A stretch of DNA of 64,000 nucleotides from Myxococcales bacterium (GCA_030652255.1 JAUSAZ010000089.1:92829-156828); one strand, 5' to 3'; numbered from the stretch's first letter, positions 8,635-23,862 are shown. Made by a program: numbers and translations. Notes: generated by a model not told the origin, from the sequence alone.

Positions 8635-9231
8635 ATGATGACTCGCGAGGAGTTCGAGAGGGTCGTGCGGGCGATGCGGGCGGAGGGTGTGCCGCTCTCG
8701 ATGCCCAACCTCATGGTGCGCACCGAGCTGCCGCGCCACACGATCCAGGAGTGGCTCGACGACCTCGACCAGCCGAAGCCCGCGCCCGACGCGGAGGCCC
8801 GGAAGACCGCGGCGGGCAAAGGCGTCGACGCGATCGACAGCCTGCGGGAGAACTTCGGCGCGCTGCGCGACCGCGTGGTGAAGGACGCCGCGACCCGCGT
8901 GGTGCGCGAGAAGCTCGGCCTCGGCGACGAGCCCCCGGCCGACCGCCGCTCGAAGGCGAAGCGCCCGCAGCGCGACCTCCGCGTCGCCGCCCTGCTCGGC
9001 CTGCTCGGCGGGCCCATCGGGCTGCTCTACTCGGCGCCGCTGCTCACCGCCGGCATCGCCAGCGCCGTGTACGTCGCCGCCGTCCTGGCGCTGATCTTCG
9101 TGCCGCTCATCGGCATCGCGGCGCTCTTCTACCTCGTTCCGCTGGTGCACCTCGCGTGCGCCGCGCTGGGCCCGGCCTACGCGTGGCGCTTCAACCGCGT
9201 CGGCGCCCGCTCCGCGCTACTCCCCTCCTGA
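8635..9231 (+). CDS. Membrane protein with a helix-turn-helix-like N-terminus
   Basis: A 198-residue protein starting with ATG 8635 (a second ATG follows). Residues 3-45 ([19 protein letters not shown], then [12 protein letters not shown]) look like a small helix-turn-helix. A charged middle region follows, and residues about 115-175 are hydrophobic and form two or three membrane helices ([37 protein letters not shown]). It is divergent from glpK across 110 bp, and its 3' end overlaps the convergent carboxypeptidase gene by 15 bp. Function unknown; possibly a membrane-anchored regulator. Confidence 0.75.
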   Translation: MMTREEFERVVRAMRAEGVPLSMPNLMVRTELPRHTIQEWLDDLDQPKPAPDAEARKTAAGKGVDAIDSLRENFGALRDRVVKDAATRVVREKLGLGDEPPADRRSKAKRPQRDLRVAALLGLLGGPIGLLYSAPLLTAGIASAVYVAAVLALIFVPLIGIAALFYLVPLVHLACAALGPAYAWRFNRVGARSALLPS

Positions 9232-10962
9232 TCCCACCGACACGCTCGCCTCCACCCAGCCCACGCGGCACGCGCCGACGCGCACCTGCAGCGTGCCGCG
9301 GCCGCGCACCACCTGCTCGACCACGCGCGTCCCGACGTTGCCGCGGCTGCGCTGGAAGAAGAGCGACGCGCCGCCGTAGAGCCCGCGGCCCCAGCCCTCG
9401 AGGTGACCGAGCTCGCGCCGGGCGCCGCCCCCCACCACGTCGACGCCCTCGCCCCGAAACTCCACCGACACGGGCTCGTTCCAGGGGAGCTTCTTCGCGG
9501 AGGGGATGCCCGCGGTGGAGAGGTAGCCCTCGTTCTGCACGGTGACCGTGACGAGGGTGTGGTCGCCCTCGAGCGGGCTCGCTTCGACGTGCGCGATGCT
9601 GAGCGCCGGGGCCATCGCCGCCACCCGCAGGAAGGCCTGCGCCTGCTGCACGCAGATGCCACCGAGCACGTCGTAGGGCGGGTTCCAGATGCCCACGCGG
9701 GGGTCGACGCCGCCGATCTCCACCGCGCCGAGCTGCGGGTGCGTGGCGCTCCGCCAGCGCCGGATGATGCGCCCGGCGTTGTGGGTCTCGTCCCAGCGGG
9801 CGAGGGCCAGCAGGTCGTCCCGGGTGAGCTGCGCGTAGTGGTCGACGAAGGGCTTCTTGCGCGCGATGCCCAGCTGCTTGAAGAGGTCCCAGAGCTCGCA
9901 CACGTACGAGATGGCGCCGCGCTGGTAGTAGCCGAAGTCGGTGAGGTCGCCGTGCAGGGGCTTCTCGGGTTCGTAGAGGAAGTCCTCGAAGCCCGACACC
10001 ATGGGATAGCCCGTGAGCGCCTCGCCCCACTGCCCCACCTGGCGAAACACCGCGAGGTCTTCGGCGTCCATCTTCGCGTCGGGGCAGTGCCCCGGAGGGC
10101 GGATGAACACCCCGCCGAAGGTGTGGAGGTTGAGCCAAGCGAACACCTCCGGGTGCCGGGTGACGTGCTCGACCACCGCGCGGCACTCGGGCTCGCTCGT
10201 GGGGTACGCGCCCGCGCCGACCTGCTGCGGCTCCGCGGCCCAGCTCCAGGGGAAATTCCGGTTGAGGTCGGTGTCGTTGTCGGAGAGGAAGTGCGGCGAC
10301 GGGACGTGCCGTCCGTCGAAGTTCTCGATGAGCCCTTCGGGGTACACCTTGAAGAAGGGCCCCTCGTCGTCGACGGTGCGCGGCACCAGGAGGCCCGGGA
10401 AATCCGGCGCGTCGACGTACTCTCCCCCCGGGTCGCGCACCCGCATGAGCTGCGCGAGGCCGTCGCCGTCGACGTCCCCCGCCACCCAGCGGGCGTGCTG
10501 CCGGTTGGGGCGGCGATCGCGGGGGTTGGAGCGCACGTAGCGCCCGTCCGTGAGCACGGCCTCGGCGCCGTCCGGCGACATCCGCGGCATCACGTGGAAG
10601 AGCACCTCCTTCAGGCGCGCGCACACCGGCGCCGACAGCCGGTGGATGGCGCCCTCGAGGTGCAGCCGGATGACGTCCTCGGCGATGGCGAGGGCCACGC
10701 TCGACCCGCACACCTCCGAGGCGTGCATGTTGCCGTCGACCCACACCGTCGGGCGCACCCGCTCGGGCTCCGGGCCGATGACCAGCACCCAGAGGTGCCG
10801 GCCGTCGAGCGAGCGGCCGATGGAGCGCAGCGACACCAGCGCCGGGAAGGCCTCGGCCCAGGCGTGGAGCTGGGCCTCGAGCTCGGCCTGCTTCAGATAG
10901 CGGCTGCGAAACCCGCGGGAGACGCCCTCGAGGCGCGCGACCTGATCGGTGGACGTGTGCAT
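9217..10962 (-). CDS. M14-family zinc carboxypeptidase
   Basis: A 581-residue peptidase. The zinc ligands are visible as the HxxE pair in GNMHASE (His80, Glu83) and His280 in [17 protein letters not shown] (231-238) holds the substrate-binding Asn-Arg pair and Glu356 in SYVCELWDL is the likely general base. A C-terminal beta-rich domain (about 450-581) follows the catalytic part. No signal peptide is evident after [13 protein letters not shown], so it may be cytoplasmic or exported by another route. The same frame stays open far upstream, but ATG 10962 coincides with the start of recognisable domain sequence. It is 23 bp downstream of the porin gene on the same strand. Confidence 0.9.
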   Translation of the reverse strand: MHTSTDQVARLEGVSRGFRSRYLKQAELEAQLHAWAEAFPALVSLRSIGRSLDGRHLWVLVIGPEPERVRPTVWVDGNMHASEVCGSSVALAIAEDVIRLHLEGAIHRLSAPVCARLKEVLFHVMPRMSPDGAEAVLTDGRYVRSNPRDRRPNRQHARWVAGDVDGDGLAQLMRVRDPGGEYVDAPDFPGLLVPRTVDDEGPFFKVYPEGLIENFDGRHVPSPHFLSDNDTDLNRNFPWSWAAEPQQVGAGAYPTSEPECRAVVEHVTRHPEVFAWLNLHTFGGVFIRPPGHCPDAKMDAEDLAVFRQVGQWGEALTGYPMVSGFEDFLYEPEKPLHGDLTDFGYYQRGAISYVCELWDLFKQLGIARKKPFVDHYAQLTRDDLLALARWDETHNAGRIIRRWRSATHPQLGAVEIGGVDPRVGIWNPPYDVLGGICVQQAQAFLRVAAMAPALSIAHVEASPLEGDHTLVTVTVQNEGYLSTAGIPSAKKLPWNEPVSVEFRGEGVDVVGGGARRELGHLEGWGRGLYGGASLFFQRSRGNVGTRVVEQVVRGRGTLQVRVGACRVGWVEASVSVGSGGE

Positions 10963-10985
10963 GGGCGACCTCGGCTGCGGGGCTG

Positions 10986-12239
10986 TCAGGGGTACCAGGT
11001 GGTCAACCCGAGGAGCAGCGTATCCTGCCTGCGGGCGTTGGAGATGTACGCCCCGTCCATGGACTGCGTCACGCTCCCGCGGTGAAACACCGCGCCGTCG
11101 GACTCGTCGTGGCGGTACTCCAGGCGCATCGAGATGTTGGGGTGCGGCCGCGCGTCGAGGGTCACGGTGCCGGAGCCCACCAGCGAGGCGCCCTCGAGCA
11201 CCATGCCCGCGGCCCCCTCGGGGATGCGCTCGTACACCACGTCGGCGCGCGCGGCGGCGAAGAGCCAGCGCGCGAGGCGCACCCGGGCGTAGAGCGCGAG
11301 CCCGGCGAAGTAGTCGTCGCCGAGGCGGGTGCTCTCGTAGGCGCCGAAGAAATTGCTGCTGACGCTCAGGCGGGTGCTGAGGGGCCAGTGCACCCAGGCG
11401 TCGAGCACGTGGCGCAGCGCGGGGCCCTCGGCGGCGCCGTCGATGCGCTCGGAGCCGAGGCCGTACTGCACCGACGCGTAGCGCAGCACCTCCAGGTCTT
11501 CGTCCTCGTTGTCGCGGCACCCCTCCCCCGTCGGGCGGCCCGCCCAGAACCACGTGAGGATGCCGGTCTTCCCCGGCGTGCGGTCGTCGGTGACCTGGTC
11601 CCACCCGTTGAAGACCCCGAGGGTGAGCTCGTGCCGGCAGTTGAGCGGCACCGTCACCCGCGCGCCCGCCACCTGCGAGGGCGAGAGCGCGAAGAGGGTG
11701 GACGACGACCAGTTCCAGTTGTCGTGCACCGCGAGGTCTTCGAGGGTGTAGGGCGCCACGTAGAGCCCCGCGTCGATGGTCACGCCGTGCCCGATCGGCG
11801 TGCGCCACACCGCGGTGGCCTCCTGCACGATGCGCCAGAGCAGGTCGCTCTCCAGCGTGCGCGCGCTGCCCTCCGGGGTGCCGATGGTCTCCGTGATGAT
11901 CCCGGTCTGCAGCGCCACGCGGCCGGACACCGGGCCGAGCGCCCAGTCGGCGCTGAGCACCACGTTCTGGAGCGTGAGCAGGTCGTGCCGTCGGTCGTAG
12001 TAGCGGAGCTCGTTGAGCCCGCTCGAAGGCCGGTTGAAGTTGTACGAGTAGAACGCCTCGATGTACCCGCCGAAGCTCACCGAGCGCCCGGTGCCCTCCG
12101 GGTCGGGCGCCGGGGGCACCGCCTCGGGGGTGTTGGTCGACGGAGGCGTCGGGGTCGACGGCACCACCTGCGCGCACGCGGTGCGAGCCGGGAGCGCGAG
12201 CGCGCCGCACAGTCCGAGCATCGCCGCCTTCCAGTGCAC
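10986..12239 (-). CDS. Outer-membrane beta-barrel porin (bbp2/OmpL-like)
   Basis: A roughly 417-residue outer-membrane protein. The N-terminus ends [11 protein letters not shown], a signal peptide, followed by a Pro/Thr-rich linker and a barrel opening [17 protein letters not shown], which fits the bbp2 putative porin family. Alternating aromatic strands run to the end, which closes with [11 protein letters not shown] chose GTG 12239 because it gives an n-region with a lysine; ATG 12221, with GGAAGG five bases upstream, is equally possible, and the frame stays open to 12320. It is divergent from the DUF4114 gene and precedes the carboxypeptidase, possibly as a transport/processing pair. Confidence 0.8.
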   Translation of the reverse strand: MHWKAAMLGLCGALALPARTACAQVVPSTPTPPSTNTPEAVPPAPDPEGTGRSVSFGGYIEAFYSYNFNRPSSGLNELRYYDRRHDLLTLQNVVLSADWALGPVSGRVALQTGIITETIGTPEGSARTLESDLLWRIVQEATAVWRTPIGHGVTIDAGLYVAPYTLEDLAVHDNWNWSSSTLFALSPSQVAGARVTVPLNCRHELTLGVFNGWDQVTDDRTPGKTGILTWFWAGRPTGEGCRDNEDEDLEVLRYASVQYGLGSERIDGAAEGPALRHVLDAWVHWPLSTRLSVSSNFFGAYESTRLGDDYFAGLALYARVRLARWLFAAARADVVYERIPEGAAGMVLEGASLVGSGTVTLDARPHPNISMRLEYRHDESDGAVFHRGSVTQSMDGAYISNARRQDTLLLGLTTWYP

Positions 12240-12349
12240 TTCCTTCGCGCCCTCTCCAGGCAACGGCACTATCACCCCGCCCGGCGGAGTTGAAACGCTT
12301 TCGGACAAGCGCGTTGACAACGCCGGAGCGCATCCCGAAGCATCGCGCC

Positions 12350-13896
<1,547 letters not shown>

Positions 13897-13915
<19 letters not shown>

Positions 13916-14346
13916 CGGTGGTGCCCGTGGCGACGATGGTGCCCGTGGCGACGGTGGTGACGGTGCGGCGCGGCGGGAGCGCATACCCGATCGGGTAAGC
14001 CGGGCGCGGGCGCGGTGACCGCGGGCGCGGGGAGCACCTCGACCACCACCTCGTGGGGAGAGACCACCGCGAGGCGCGCGTCGAGGCCGTCGGCGCGGGA
14101 CACGTTGGCCTCCGCCGCCGAGGCGGTCTGCTCGACGATGACCCCGGCGCCCACCATCGCCCCGAGGAGCATCAGGGTCACCGCGACGGCGCTGGAGAGC
14201 TGCGCGAAGGCGCCGCGCCACCGCGAGGCGCCCGGGTCGACGAGCTCCCGGAGGTGCTCGTTCTCGGCGCGGAGAAGGTCGTTTTCGTGCCGGAGGGTGG
14301 CGGCGAGGGCGAGGGCGGCGGCGCGATCATCGCAGTAGGCGCGCAT
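13897..14346 (-). CDS. Coiled-coil single-pass membrane protein with a His-rich tail
   Basis: A 149-residue protein. Residues 8-42 are a coiled coil ([20 protein letters not shown]), then a membrane helix at about 52-72 ([19 protein letters not shown]), then a periplasmic or exposed segment, and a tail very rich in His and Arg ([16 protein letters not shown]). The tail may bind metal ions, though repetitive basic His/Arg sequence may also bind nucleic acid or acidic surfaces. ATG 14346 fits the start of the coiled coil. The gene converges on the DUF4114 surface-protein gene and overlaps it by 19 bp. Not a family I recognise. Confidence 0.7.
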
Positions 14347-14405
14347 GGGGTGCCGATCGTACACCGCGGGCCACCGTGGAAGTCCAGCGCGGGGAGGCCG
14401 CGGCG

Positions 14406-15311
14406 TCAGCCGGGCAGCAGCAGCCCGAGGGTGGTGAGGACGGAGTGCAGCAGGAGCGCGCCGGCGGTGGCGCCGAGGACGGGGTTGAGGGGGCGGCCCT
14501 CGAGCGTGGCGACCTTGCGCGCGAGCGCGACGCCCAGCGGCAGCGTGAGGAGCGGGAGCAGCATCCAGGGCGCGCGGCGGGAGAGCGCCAGGGCGAGCGG
14601 GACGGCGAGCGCGACGGCCCAGCAGGCGACGTACTCCGCGACCCCGAAGCGGCGGCCGAAGCGGACGACGAGGGTGCGCTTGCCCGCGCGCACGTCGGTG
14701 CGGTGGTCGCGGACGTTGTTGACCACGAGCACGGCGGTGGCCAGGGCGCCCACCGGCGCCGCCAGGGCGAGGGCCAGCGGGGGGACCGTTCCGAGCGCGA
14801 CGAAGGCCGTGCCGCCGACCGCGACGAGCCCGAAGAACACGAAGACGAACACGTCGCCGAGGCCGTTGTACCCGAGCGGGTACGGGCCGCCGGTGTACGC
14901 GACCCCGGAGGCGATCGAGGCGACGCCGATCGCTACGATGGCCCAGCCCGCGACGGCCGTGAGGTACACGCCCGCGAGGGTGGCGAGCGCGAAGGAGGCG
15001 ACCATGCCCGCGCGCACCTGCGAGGGGCTGAGCAGCCCGGCCTGGGTGACCCGCGTGGGGCCGAGGCGCTCGGCCGTGTCGGCGCCCTTCTCGAAGTCGA
15101 AGACGTCGTTGGCGAGGTTGGTCCCGATCTGGATGAACATCGCGCCGAGCAGGGCCGCGGCCACGGCGCCCCAGCGGTAGGCCCCGCCCCCGGAGGCGCG
15201 CCAGGCCGCGGCGGCGCCGACCATCACGGGCGAGAGCGCGGCCGTGAGGGTCGCGGGGCGCGTGGCGAGCAGCCACACGCGTGGCAGCGACGGGGCGGGC
15301 GGGGCGTCCAT
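14406..15311 (-). CDS. menA: 1,4-dihydroxy-2-naphthoate polyprenyltransferase
   Basis: A 301-residue UbiA-superfamily membrane prenyltransferase with about eight to nine hydrophobic helices. The first Asp-rich motif is [11 protein letters not shown] (68-78) and the second [17 protein letters not shown] near 200, both expected for MenA. It joins the polyprenyl tail to 1,4-dihydroxy-2-naphthoate to give demethylmenaquinone at the inner membrane. It is the last gene of the regulator-led operon, 4 bp after menG, whose product performs the next step. Position and motifs favour MenA over UbiA. Confidence 0.93.
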   Translation of the reverse strand: MDAPPAPSLPRVWLLATRPATLTAALSPVMVGAAAAWRASGGGAYRWGAVAAALLGAMFIQIGTNLANDVFDFEKGADTAERLGPTRVTQAGLLSPSQVRAGMVASFALATLAGVYLTAVAGWAIVAIGVASIASGVAYTGGPYPLGYNGLGDVFVFVFFGLVAVGGTAFVALGTVPPLALALAAPVGALATAVLVVNNVRDHRTDVRAGKRTLVVRFGRRFGVAEYVACWAVALAVPLALALSRRAPWMLLPLLTLPLGVALARKVATLEGRPLNPVLGATAGALLLHSVLTTLGLLLPG

Positions 15312-15315
15312 CGGC

Positions 15316-16031
15316 TCAGGCCGCGGGGTCGCGCACGCCCACGTAGAGGTGCACCACGCCGAAGGTCATGGGCTCGGCGCGCTCGACCCGCAGGCCGCTC
15401 GCGCGCATCACCTCCGCGAACTCCGCGGCCGGGGGAAAGGCCGCGATGGAGCGCTGGAGGTAGCGGTACTCCCACGCGCCCGAGAGCAGCGCGCCCAGGG
15501 TCGGCACCACGTGGTGGATGTGCACCCGCGCCATCATGCCGAGCAGCCCCCGCCGGGGCTCGCTCAGCTCCAGGATCGCCACGCGCCCGCCCGGCTTGAG
15601 CGCCCGCGCCATCTCGCGCAGCGCCTTCGGCCGGTCGACCACGTTGCGGATGCCGAAGGCCATGCTGATGCCGTCGACGCTCGCGTCGTCGGCCTCGAGC
15701 TGCTCGGCGTCCCCGCGACGGAGCGTCACCCGGTCGCCCAGCCCCGCCGCGGCGACCTTCCGATCGCCCTCGGCGAGCATGCCCGCGGAGGGGTCGACGC
15801 CCACCACGGTCACCTCCGGGTGGCGGCGCGCGATCATCATCGCGAGGTCGCCGGTGCCCGTCGCGAGGTCGAGCACCCTCGCCCCCGGCTTCAGCGCGAG
15901 CGCGTCGACGGTGCGTCGCCGCCAGCGCTGGTCGATGCCGAGCGAGATGATCCGGTTCATGAGGTCGTAGCGGGAGGCGATGCGGTCGAACATCTCGCCG
16001 CTGCCGCCCCGCGGATCGACCGCCAGCGTCT

Positions 16032-16044
<13 letters not shown>
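15316..16044 (-). CDS. menG: Demethylmenaquinone methyltransferase (MenG/UbiE)
   Basis: A 242-residue class I SAM methyltransferase that methylates demethylmenaquinone to menaquinone (or the UbiE step in ubiquinone synthesis). The family signature FDRIASRYDLMN (19-30) precedes the SAM loop VLDLATGTGD (58-66); SMAFGIRNVVDR and LELSEPRRGLLG also fit. I start at GTG 16044, which has GGAGG seven bases upstream, and so overlap the HMG-CoA reductase stop by 13 bp; GTG 16035 is an alternative. With MenA next, menaquinone is the likely product. Confidence 0.93.
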
Positions 16045-17222
<1,178 letters not shown>

Positions 17223-17224
17223 CG

Positions 17225-18211
17225 CTACGCCTCCGCCGCGCCCGCGTGGAGGGCGGCCATCACCGCGACGAACTCCTCCGGCAGCAGCGCCTGCGGCCCG
17301 TCGGAGAGCGCCCGCCCGGGGTCGTCGTGGGTCTCCAGCATCACGCCCGCCGCGCCCGCGGCGAGGCCCGCGCGCGCCAGCGGCAGCACCAGGTCGCGCC
17401 GCCCCGTGGCGTGCGACGGGTCGACCACCACCGGCAGGCGGTGCACGTGGGCCAGCAGCGCGACGGCCCCGAGGTCGAGCAGGTTGCGGGTCGCGTGGTC
17501 GAAGCCCCGGATGCCCCGCTCGCAGTAGATCACCCCGGCGGCGCCGTGCTCGAGGAGGTACTCCCCCGCGAGGAGCCACTCCTCGACGGTGGCGCTCATC
17601 GCGCGCTTGAGCATCGCCGGCCGGCCGGTGCGCCCGATGGCCTTGAGCAGCGCGAAGTTCTGCATGTTGCGCGAGCCCACCTGGACGAGGTCGGCGTACT
17701 CGGCCACGAGGGAGACGTCGGCCTCGCCGAGCGCCTCGGTCACCACCCGCAGGCCGTTGACCTCCGCCGCGCGGCGCATCCAGCGCAGCGCCACCTCGCC
17801 GTGCCCCTGGAAGGCGTACGGCGACGAGCGCGGCTTGAAGGCGCCGCCCCGCAGGAGCCGCGCGCCGGACGCCGCCACGCGCGCCGCGACGGCGTCGATC
17901 TGCGCCTCGGACTCCACCGCGCAGGGCCCGGCCATGAAGACCTTCGCCGCGCCGCCGACCTCCACGCCGCGCACGTTCACCGTGGGGGGCGAGGCGTCGA
18001 CCCGCGGGTGCGCGGAGGCGGGCGCCACCACCGACGCCACGCCGGGGATGCGCAGGAGGGCCGAGGCCTCGACCGCCGACGAGGCCGACGAGACCGAGAA
18101 GTGGCTGACCCGGCGGTCGCCGTCGTGGAGGGCCGTGACCCAGAGTCCCGCCGCGACGAGCGCGCGCTTGACCTGGTCGGTGTCTGCGTCGGGTGCGAGC
18201 TGGATGATCAT
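17225..18211 (-). CDS. aroF: 3-deoxy-7-phosphoheptulonate (DAHP) synthase, type I-beta
   Basis: A 328-residue enzyme that condenses phosphoenolpyruvate and erythrose 4-phosphate, the first step to chorismate. The N-terminal ~75 residues form a ferredoxin-like regulatory domain as in Thermotoga DAHP synthase, followed by the barrel: [58 protein letters not shown] and [12 protein letters not shown]. These are all typical of the KDPG-like I-beta group. Its place between prenyl synthase and HMG-CoA reductase suggests it supplies chorismate for the naphthoquinone ring. Start is ATG 18211, 14 bp after the prenyl-synthase gene. Confidence 0.93.
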   Translation of the reverse strand: MIIQLAPDADTDQVKRALVAAGLWVTALHDGDRRVSHFSVSSASSAVEASALLRIPGVASVVAPASAHPRVDASPPTVNVRGVEVGGAAKVFMAGPCAVESEAQIDAVAARVAASGARLLRGGAFKPRSSPYAFQGHGEVALRWMRRAAEVNGLRVVTEALGEADVSLVAEYADLVQVGSRNMQNFALLKAIGRTGRPAMLKRAMSATVEEWLLAGEYLLEHGAAGVIYCERGIRGFDHATRNLLDLGAVALLAHVHRLPVVVDPSHATGRRDLVLPLARAGLAAGAAGVMLETHDDPGRALSDGPQALLPEEFVAVMAALHAGAAEA

Positions 18212-18225
18212 CGTGGAGCTCCCAT

Positions 18226-19287
18226 CTACTTCCTACGGTCCACGAGGGCGGCGGCGACGTCGGCGAGCGCGTCGCGGGCGCGGCCCGCGGGGACGGCCTC
18301 GAGGCAGCCGAGGGCCTCGTCGGAGAGCGAGCGGGCGAGGGCCCGCGCGTCGGCGACGGCGCCCGTCTCCCGAAGCGCGGCGGTGACCCGGGCGGCGATG
18401 GCGTCGTCGACCGCCACGCTCGCGTCGCCCACCACCCCGCGCAGCCACTGACCGAAGGTCGGGTCGCGCTCGACCGCCAGCAACAGCGGGAAGGTGATCT
18501 TCCCCTCGCGCAGGTCGCCGAAGAGGGACTTGCCCACGAGCGCCGCATCGCCCGCGACATCGAGCACGTCGTCCATCACCTGGAACGCCACGCCCACGTG
18601 CCGACCGTAGCGCTCCAGGGCCTCCGCGGCCCGCGCGTCGAGCCCGCCCGCCCGCGCGCCCGCCGCCATCGCCCAGCGGAAGAGCGACGCGGTCTTGCCC
18701 TCGACCACCTCGAAGTACGAGGCGCGCGCCGGCACCGTGCCGCGGAGCGCGAGCTGCAACGCCTCGGCCCCGAGCATCTGGTCGAGGGTGTCGAGGGCGC
18801 GGTCGAGCAGGTCGTGGTGGCCCGTCGAGCGGATGCGCCGCAGCGCCTCGACCAGCAGCCAGTCGCCCGCGTACACCGACGCGATGTTGCCGTAGACCAC
18901 CCGCGAGGTGGGCGCCCCGCGGCGGCGGTCGCCGAGGTCGACCACGTCGTCGTGCAGGAGCGTGGCGCTGTGCACCAGCTCGGCGGCCACGGCGAGGTCG
19001 CGGGCGGTGCGGTCGAAGCCGCTCCCGGCCCGGGCCGCGAGGGCCACGCAGAGCGGGCGCAGGCGCTTGCCGCCGAGGTCGAGCAGGTGCCGCGCGGCGC
19101 CGTGCATCGGGGTGGCCCCGGGCTCCAGCGTGGCGAGGGCGGCGTCGACGTCGACGAGGTCGGCGGCGATCCAGAGGCGGAGCTCGGCCAGGCGGGAGGT
19201 GAGCCCGTCCTCGACGTGAGCGGCGGTGACCTCCTCGACGCGGCGTAGCGTGCCCGTGGCGGGCTTCGTGCTGAGCACGGTGTTCAT
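18226..19287 (-). CDS. Long-chain polyprenyl diphosphate synthase
   Basis: A 353-residue trans-prenyl diphosphate synthase. GGKRLRP (72-78), the first Asp-rich motif HDDVVD (112-117) and the second QVMDDVLD (236-243) are intact, so it should be active. It elongates farnesyl or geranylgeranyl diphosphate with IPP to make the quinone side chain; product length (C35-C45) cannot be read directly. The N-terminal ~25 residues are an extra, probably disordered segment. ATG 19287 overlaps the regulator stop (ATGA), so translation is coupled. Similar to IspB/HepT. Confidence 0.93.
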   Translation of the reverse strand: MNTVLSTKPATGTLRRVEEVTAAHVEDGLTSRLAELRLWIAADLVDVDAALATLEPGATPMHGAARHLLDLGGKRLRPLCVALAARAGSGFDRTARDLAVAAELVHSATLLHDDVVDLGDRRRGAPTSRVVYGNIASVYAGDWLLVEALRRIRSTGHHDLLDRALDTLDQMLGAEALQLALRGTVPARASYFEVVEGKTASLFRWAMAAGARAGGLDARAAEALERYGRHVGVAFQVMDDVLDVAGDAALVGKSLFGDLREGKITFPLLLAVERDPTFGQWLRGVVGDASVAVDDAIAARVTAALRETGAVADARALARSLSDEALGCLEAVPAGRARDALADVAAALVDRRK

Positions 19288-19847
19288 CCCTTCCTACCCT
19301 TCCCCGCCGCGGCGGCGGTCACCTGGCGACCGAGCGCCAGGAGGTTTCCGAAATCGCCGAAGTCCGCCCGGCGCGACGCCAGGAAGGACTCGATCACCGT
19401 CTCGGCCATCGTCGCGAAGCTCATGAGCCGCCCGAGGCGCTCGCGCCGCGCCCGCGACGCCGCGCCGCTGCCGGTGCGCTTGAGCGCCGCCTGCGCCCGG
19501 GCCAGCCGCTCGCGCACGCTCACCGCCAGGAAGCGCTCGCGCTCGTGCACGACCTTCGAGATCATCTTCCAGAAGTCCGTCTCGGCCTCGAAGAAGTCGC
19601 GACGCTCGCCCGGGATCCAGACCTTGCGCACGACCCCCCAGCGCTGGAGCTCCGTGAGCGTCATGCTCACCGCCCCGGCGGACATCTGGAGCCGCTCGCC
19701 CAGCTCCGCCGCCGGGAGCGCGTCGCCGTGGAGGTACAGCACCGTCCACGTGCGCCCGAGCGCCCGGCGGAATCCCCAGTGCTCGATCACGTCTCCGATC
19801 GCGTCGGCGGCCAGCAGCTCCGCCTCGTGCTCTGTCGTCGGCTCCAT
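19284..19847 (-). CDS. GbsR/MarR-type transcriptional regulator
   Basis: A 187-residue winged-helix regulator of the GbsR/MarR group. DNA-binding helices are visible in LPAAELGERLQMSAGAVSMTLTELQRWGVV, read in two parts, with the wing at RKVWIPGERRDFFEA; the C-terminal half is helical for dimerisation and ligand sensing. It is the first gene of a six-gene operon for polyprenyl, chorismate and menaquinone synthesis, with a 4-bp overlap to the prenyl synthase. A 12-bp inverted repeat begins 9 bp upstream of its start, so I infer that it autoregulates the operon. The effector is unknown. Confidence 0.9.
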   Translation of the reverse strand: MEPTTEHEAELLAADAIGDVIEHWGFRRALGRTWTVLYLHGDALPAAELGERLQMSAGAVSMTLTELQRWGVVRKVWIPGERRDFFEAETDFWKMISKVVHERERFLAVSVRERLARAQAALKRTGSGAASRARRERLGRLMSFATMAETVIESFLASRRADFGDFGNLLALGRQVTAAAAGKGRKG

Positions 19848-19855
19848 TCAGCGCC

Positions 19856-19887
19856 TCTGAACTTTCAATAACTTCTGAAGGTTCAGA
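19856..19887. promoter_or_regulatory. Inverted-repeat operator upstream of the GbsR/MarR-led quinone operon
   Basis: The left arm TCTGAACTTTCA (19856-19867) and right arm TGAAGGTTCAGA (19876-19887) are complementary at 11 of 12 positions across an 8-bp spacer. The site is strikingly A/T-rich for this genome and lies 9-40 bp upstream of the regulator start. MarR-family dimers typically bind such dyads, so an autoregulatory operator overlapping the promoter is the likely role. Confidence 0.75.
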
Positions 19888-19908
19888 TAGGCGACGGCGC
19901 CCCGCGGG

Positions 19909-22218
19909 TCAAGGGCCGAGGCGGCGGCGCCCAAGGAGCAGCGCCCCGAGCGCGGCGGCGAGCGCGGCGGCGGACACCCAAGCCCCGGCGATGAGCCCGC
20001 GGGGCCGGTAGCGCATCTCCACCCGCGACCTCCCCGCCGGGATGCGCACCGCGCGCAGGGCGAGGTTGGCCGGATGGATCTCCGCCGGGCGCCCGTCGAC
20101 GGTCGCGCTCCACCCCGGGAAGACCCCGTCGGTGAGCACCGCCCAGGCCGGGCCCGCGGCCTCGCAGCGCAGCGCGACGTGCTCCGGTCGATCGACGAGC
20201 ACCGCGCAGGCGCCCGCGGCCTCTACGGGCGCGGCGCCCTCGATCACGGCGTCGCGGGCGGCGAGGAAGTCCGGTCGCTGGAGCGCGGCCTCGGTGTCCG
20301 CCTGCGAGGCCGACGGCAGCACCCTCGCGGGCACGTAGGCCCGCGGGACGACCCCCGGGATCGCGACCAGCGCGGCGCCCCAGGCGGGGTACCGGACAAG
20401 GACCTGGAGGCCGTGCCCGGGCGGGAGCTGCTCGTCGAGGAGCAGGGCGTAGCGGGTCGCGGTGATCTGCAACAGCCGGATGGGGCGCGCGCGCAGCACG
20501 GCCGGGTAGCGGCCCTCACGCGGCACGACGAAGGCGTCGTAGGGATCGAGCTGCGCGACCCCCGCCGGGAGCCCGAGGTTGGGGCGCAGCGCGAGGGCCT
20601 GGCTGAGCGCGCGATCGGCGCCGGGCTGTTCGACGTGGAGGAGCGCGGAGCGGTAGAGGCGCGTGGGCGCGGGGTGGGCCCGGTCGACGCGCCGGAGGTC
20701 GGGGGCGAGGCCCGCGCGCAGGTCGTGGATGTCCGAGCGCGTCCAGCGGACCATGGCCGAGTCGGCGATGGTGACGTCGGCGATGGCCAGCACCGCGAGG
20801 GCGACCCGGAGCGTCGCCGGCGTCCACGAGCGCTGCCGGGCGAGGACGAAGAGCAGCGCGTAGGCCAGGGCGAGCACGGCGGCGCGGAGGGCGGCGCTCG
20901 CCACCGCGGCCCCGGCGACGGCGGGCGTCACGCGCCCGAGGCGGCCGACCAGCGCGACGGCGATCGCCGGGCCGTACAGGTGGCCGAGGAGCGCCGCGAC
21001 GCTCAGCGGGACGAGCGCGACGAGGGCGACGCGCAGCGCCCGCGCGGGGTGCTCGGCGACGACCGCGATGCCGCGCGCCCCGAGGAAGCACGCGCCGAAG
21101 GACGCGAGGAGGGCGTACTTCTCGGAGTGACGGAAGAGGCGGGCGCCCGGGAAGTAGTGGAAGAACGGCTCCCAGAGGGGCGTGCGCCGCCCGAGGGCGA
21201 TCCAGAGCGAGAGGGCGACCAGGGCGACGACGGCGGTGTCGATGGGGCGGCGGTGGGGGCGACGCAGCGCGGCGGCGGCGAGCAGGGGCACCGCGAGCCC
21301 GAGGTACAGCCCCGGCAGGATGGGCTCGTAGGGCTCGCCGGTGCCCTCGTCGTAGAGCGCGTGGACGAACCACTCCGGGGTGTGGGGCGCGCCGAAGATC
21401 CCGGGCCAGACGAGCTCGAGGAGGCGGAGCGGGTGGAGCGCGAAGTGGTTGGCCTCGGTCGCAGCGATGCCCGCGCCGCGGACGTAGGCGTTGACCCCCA
21501 TCGCGGGGAGGAGCTGCACCGCGCCGAGCGCGCCGGCGAGGGCGGCCGCCGCGGCGAGGGTGGCGACCGCGGGCAGGCGTCGACCGGGCTGCGATGAGAG
21601 CGCGACGGCGAGGCCCGCGAGGCCGCCGAAATAGACCGCCATGGGGTCGCCCGCAAAGAGCGACCAGGCGAGCAGCAGAGCACCGGTCGCCGCGGCGGAG
21701 GCGCGGGCGGCGAGGGTCTCGGCCGCGATGGCGCGGGTGAGGGCCGACAGGAACCACGGGACGAAGGCGAAGCCCCAGGCGTAGGTGCCGTTGCAGGTGA
21801 GCAGGCTCACGTAGGGGCAGGAGAACGCGAAGAGGGCCCCGCCGAAGGTGGCGATCGGGTCGTCGAACCGGAGGGCCCGGAGCCAGTGGCGCAGGCCCAG
21901 CGCCACGATGGGGAGATGGACGAGGGAGAAGAGGTCGACCCCCAGCGGAAGGGGCAGGAGGGTGAGCAGGTTGAGCGGGTCGAGCGCCCCGGGCTGAATC
22001 ATCGCGAGCACCGGGCGGCCGAGGCCCAGCTGCGGGTTCCAGAGGGCGAGGTCGCCCTCGAGGAGGCGCTGGCGGACGTAGATCTTCAGCGGGTACGAGT
22101 ACGTGAGGAGGTCGCCCGCGAAGAGGGTCTGCCCGAGCCACAGGGGCGCCGCGAGGACGAGGAGCGGGCCCAGCAGGAGGGCCGCGCCGAGGGTCAGGCG
22201 CCGAGCCAGGTTGGTCAT
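19909..22218 (-). CDS. YfhO-like polytopic membrane protein
   Basis: A 769-residue integral membrane protein with about twelve hydrophobic segments in the first ~540 residues, an extracytoplasmic mixed domain (about 550-735), and a final membrane helix before the RRR tail. The opening topology with FAGDLLTYSYPLKIYVRQ and WNPQLGLGRP, and the late GPAWAVLTDGVFPGWSATVDG segment, fit the YfhO/GT-C-type family linked to glycosylation of lipoteichoic acid or other surface glycans. No catalytic residue is certain. Start is ATG 22218; the longer frame to 22377 is Pro/Arg-rich and reads into the divergent DUF362 gene region. It probably acts on cell-envelope glycans. Confidence 0.8.
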   Translation of the reverse strand: MTNLARRLTLGAALLLGPLLVLAAPLWLGQTLFAGDLLTYSYPLKIYVRQRLLEGDLALWNPQLGLGRPVLAMIQPGALDPLNLLTLLPLPLGVDLFSLVHLPIVALGLRHWLRALRFDDPIATFGGALFAFSCPYVSLLTCNGTYAWGFAFVPWFLSALTRAIAAETLAARASAAATGALLLAWSLFAGDPMAVYFGGLAGLAVALSSQPGRRLPAVATLAAAAALAGALGAVQLLPAMGVNAYVRGAGIAATEANHFALHPLRLLELVWPGIFGAPHTPEWFVHALYDEGTGEPYEPILPGLYLGLAVPLLAAAALRRPHRRPIDTAVVALVALSLWIALGRRTPLWEPFFHYFPGARLFRHSEKYALLASFGACFLGARGIAVVAEHPARALRVALVALVPLSVAALLGHLYGPAIAVALVGRLGRVTPAVAGAAVASAALRAAVLALAYALLFVLARQRSWTPATLRVALAVLAIADVTIADSAMVRWTRSDIHDLRAGLAPDLRRVDRAHPAPTRLYRSALLHVEQPGADRALSQALALRPNLGLPAGVAQLDPYDAFVVPREGRYPAVLRARPIRLLQITATRYALLLDEQLPPGHGLQVLVRYPAWGAALVAIPGVVPRAYVPARVLPSASQADTEAALQRPDFLAARDAVIEGAAPVEAAGACAVLVDRPEHVALRCEAAGPAWAVLTDGVFPGWSATVDGRPAEIHPANLALRAVRIPAGRSRVEMRYRPRGLIAGAWVSAAALAAALGALLLGRRRLGP

Positions 22219-22338
22219 ACGAGCACCGGGATGATTCCACGATCGCCCCCGGCGGTGGGGGGCCTCCTCGCGGGGCGCCGACTTCTCGACGGACTTCGGG
22301 GGCTGTTCAAGGGCGCACCGCGGGTGCAACGTTGACGG

Positions 22339-23862
<1,524 letters not shown>

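Noticed and set aside
20074..21597. A 507-codon plus-strand frame
   Set aside because: It is opposite the YfhO-like gene and consists of Arg/Gly/Glu-rich sequence; the minus frame has clear membrane helices.
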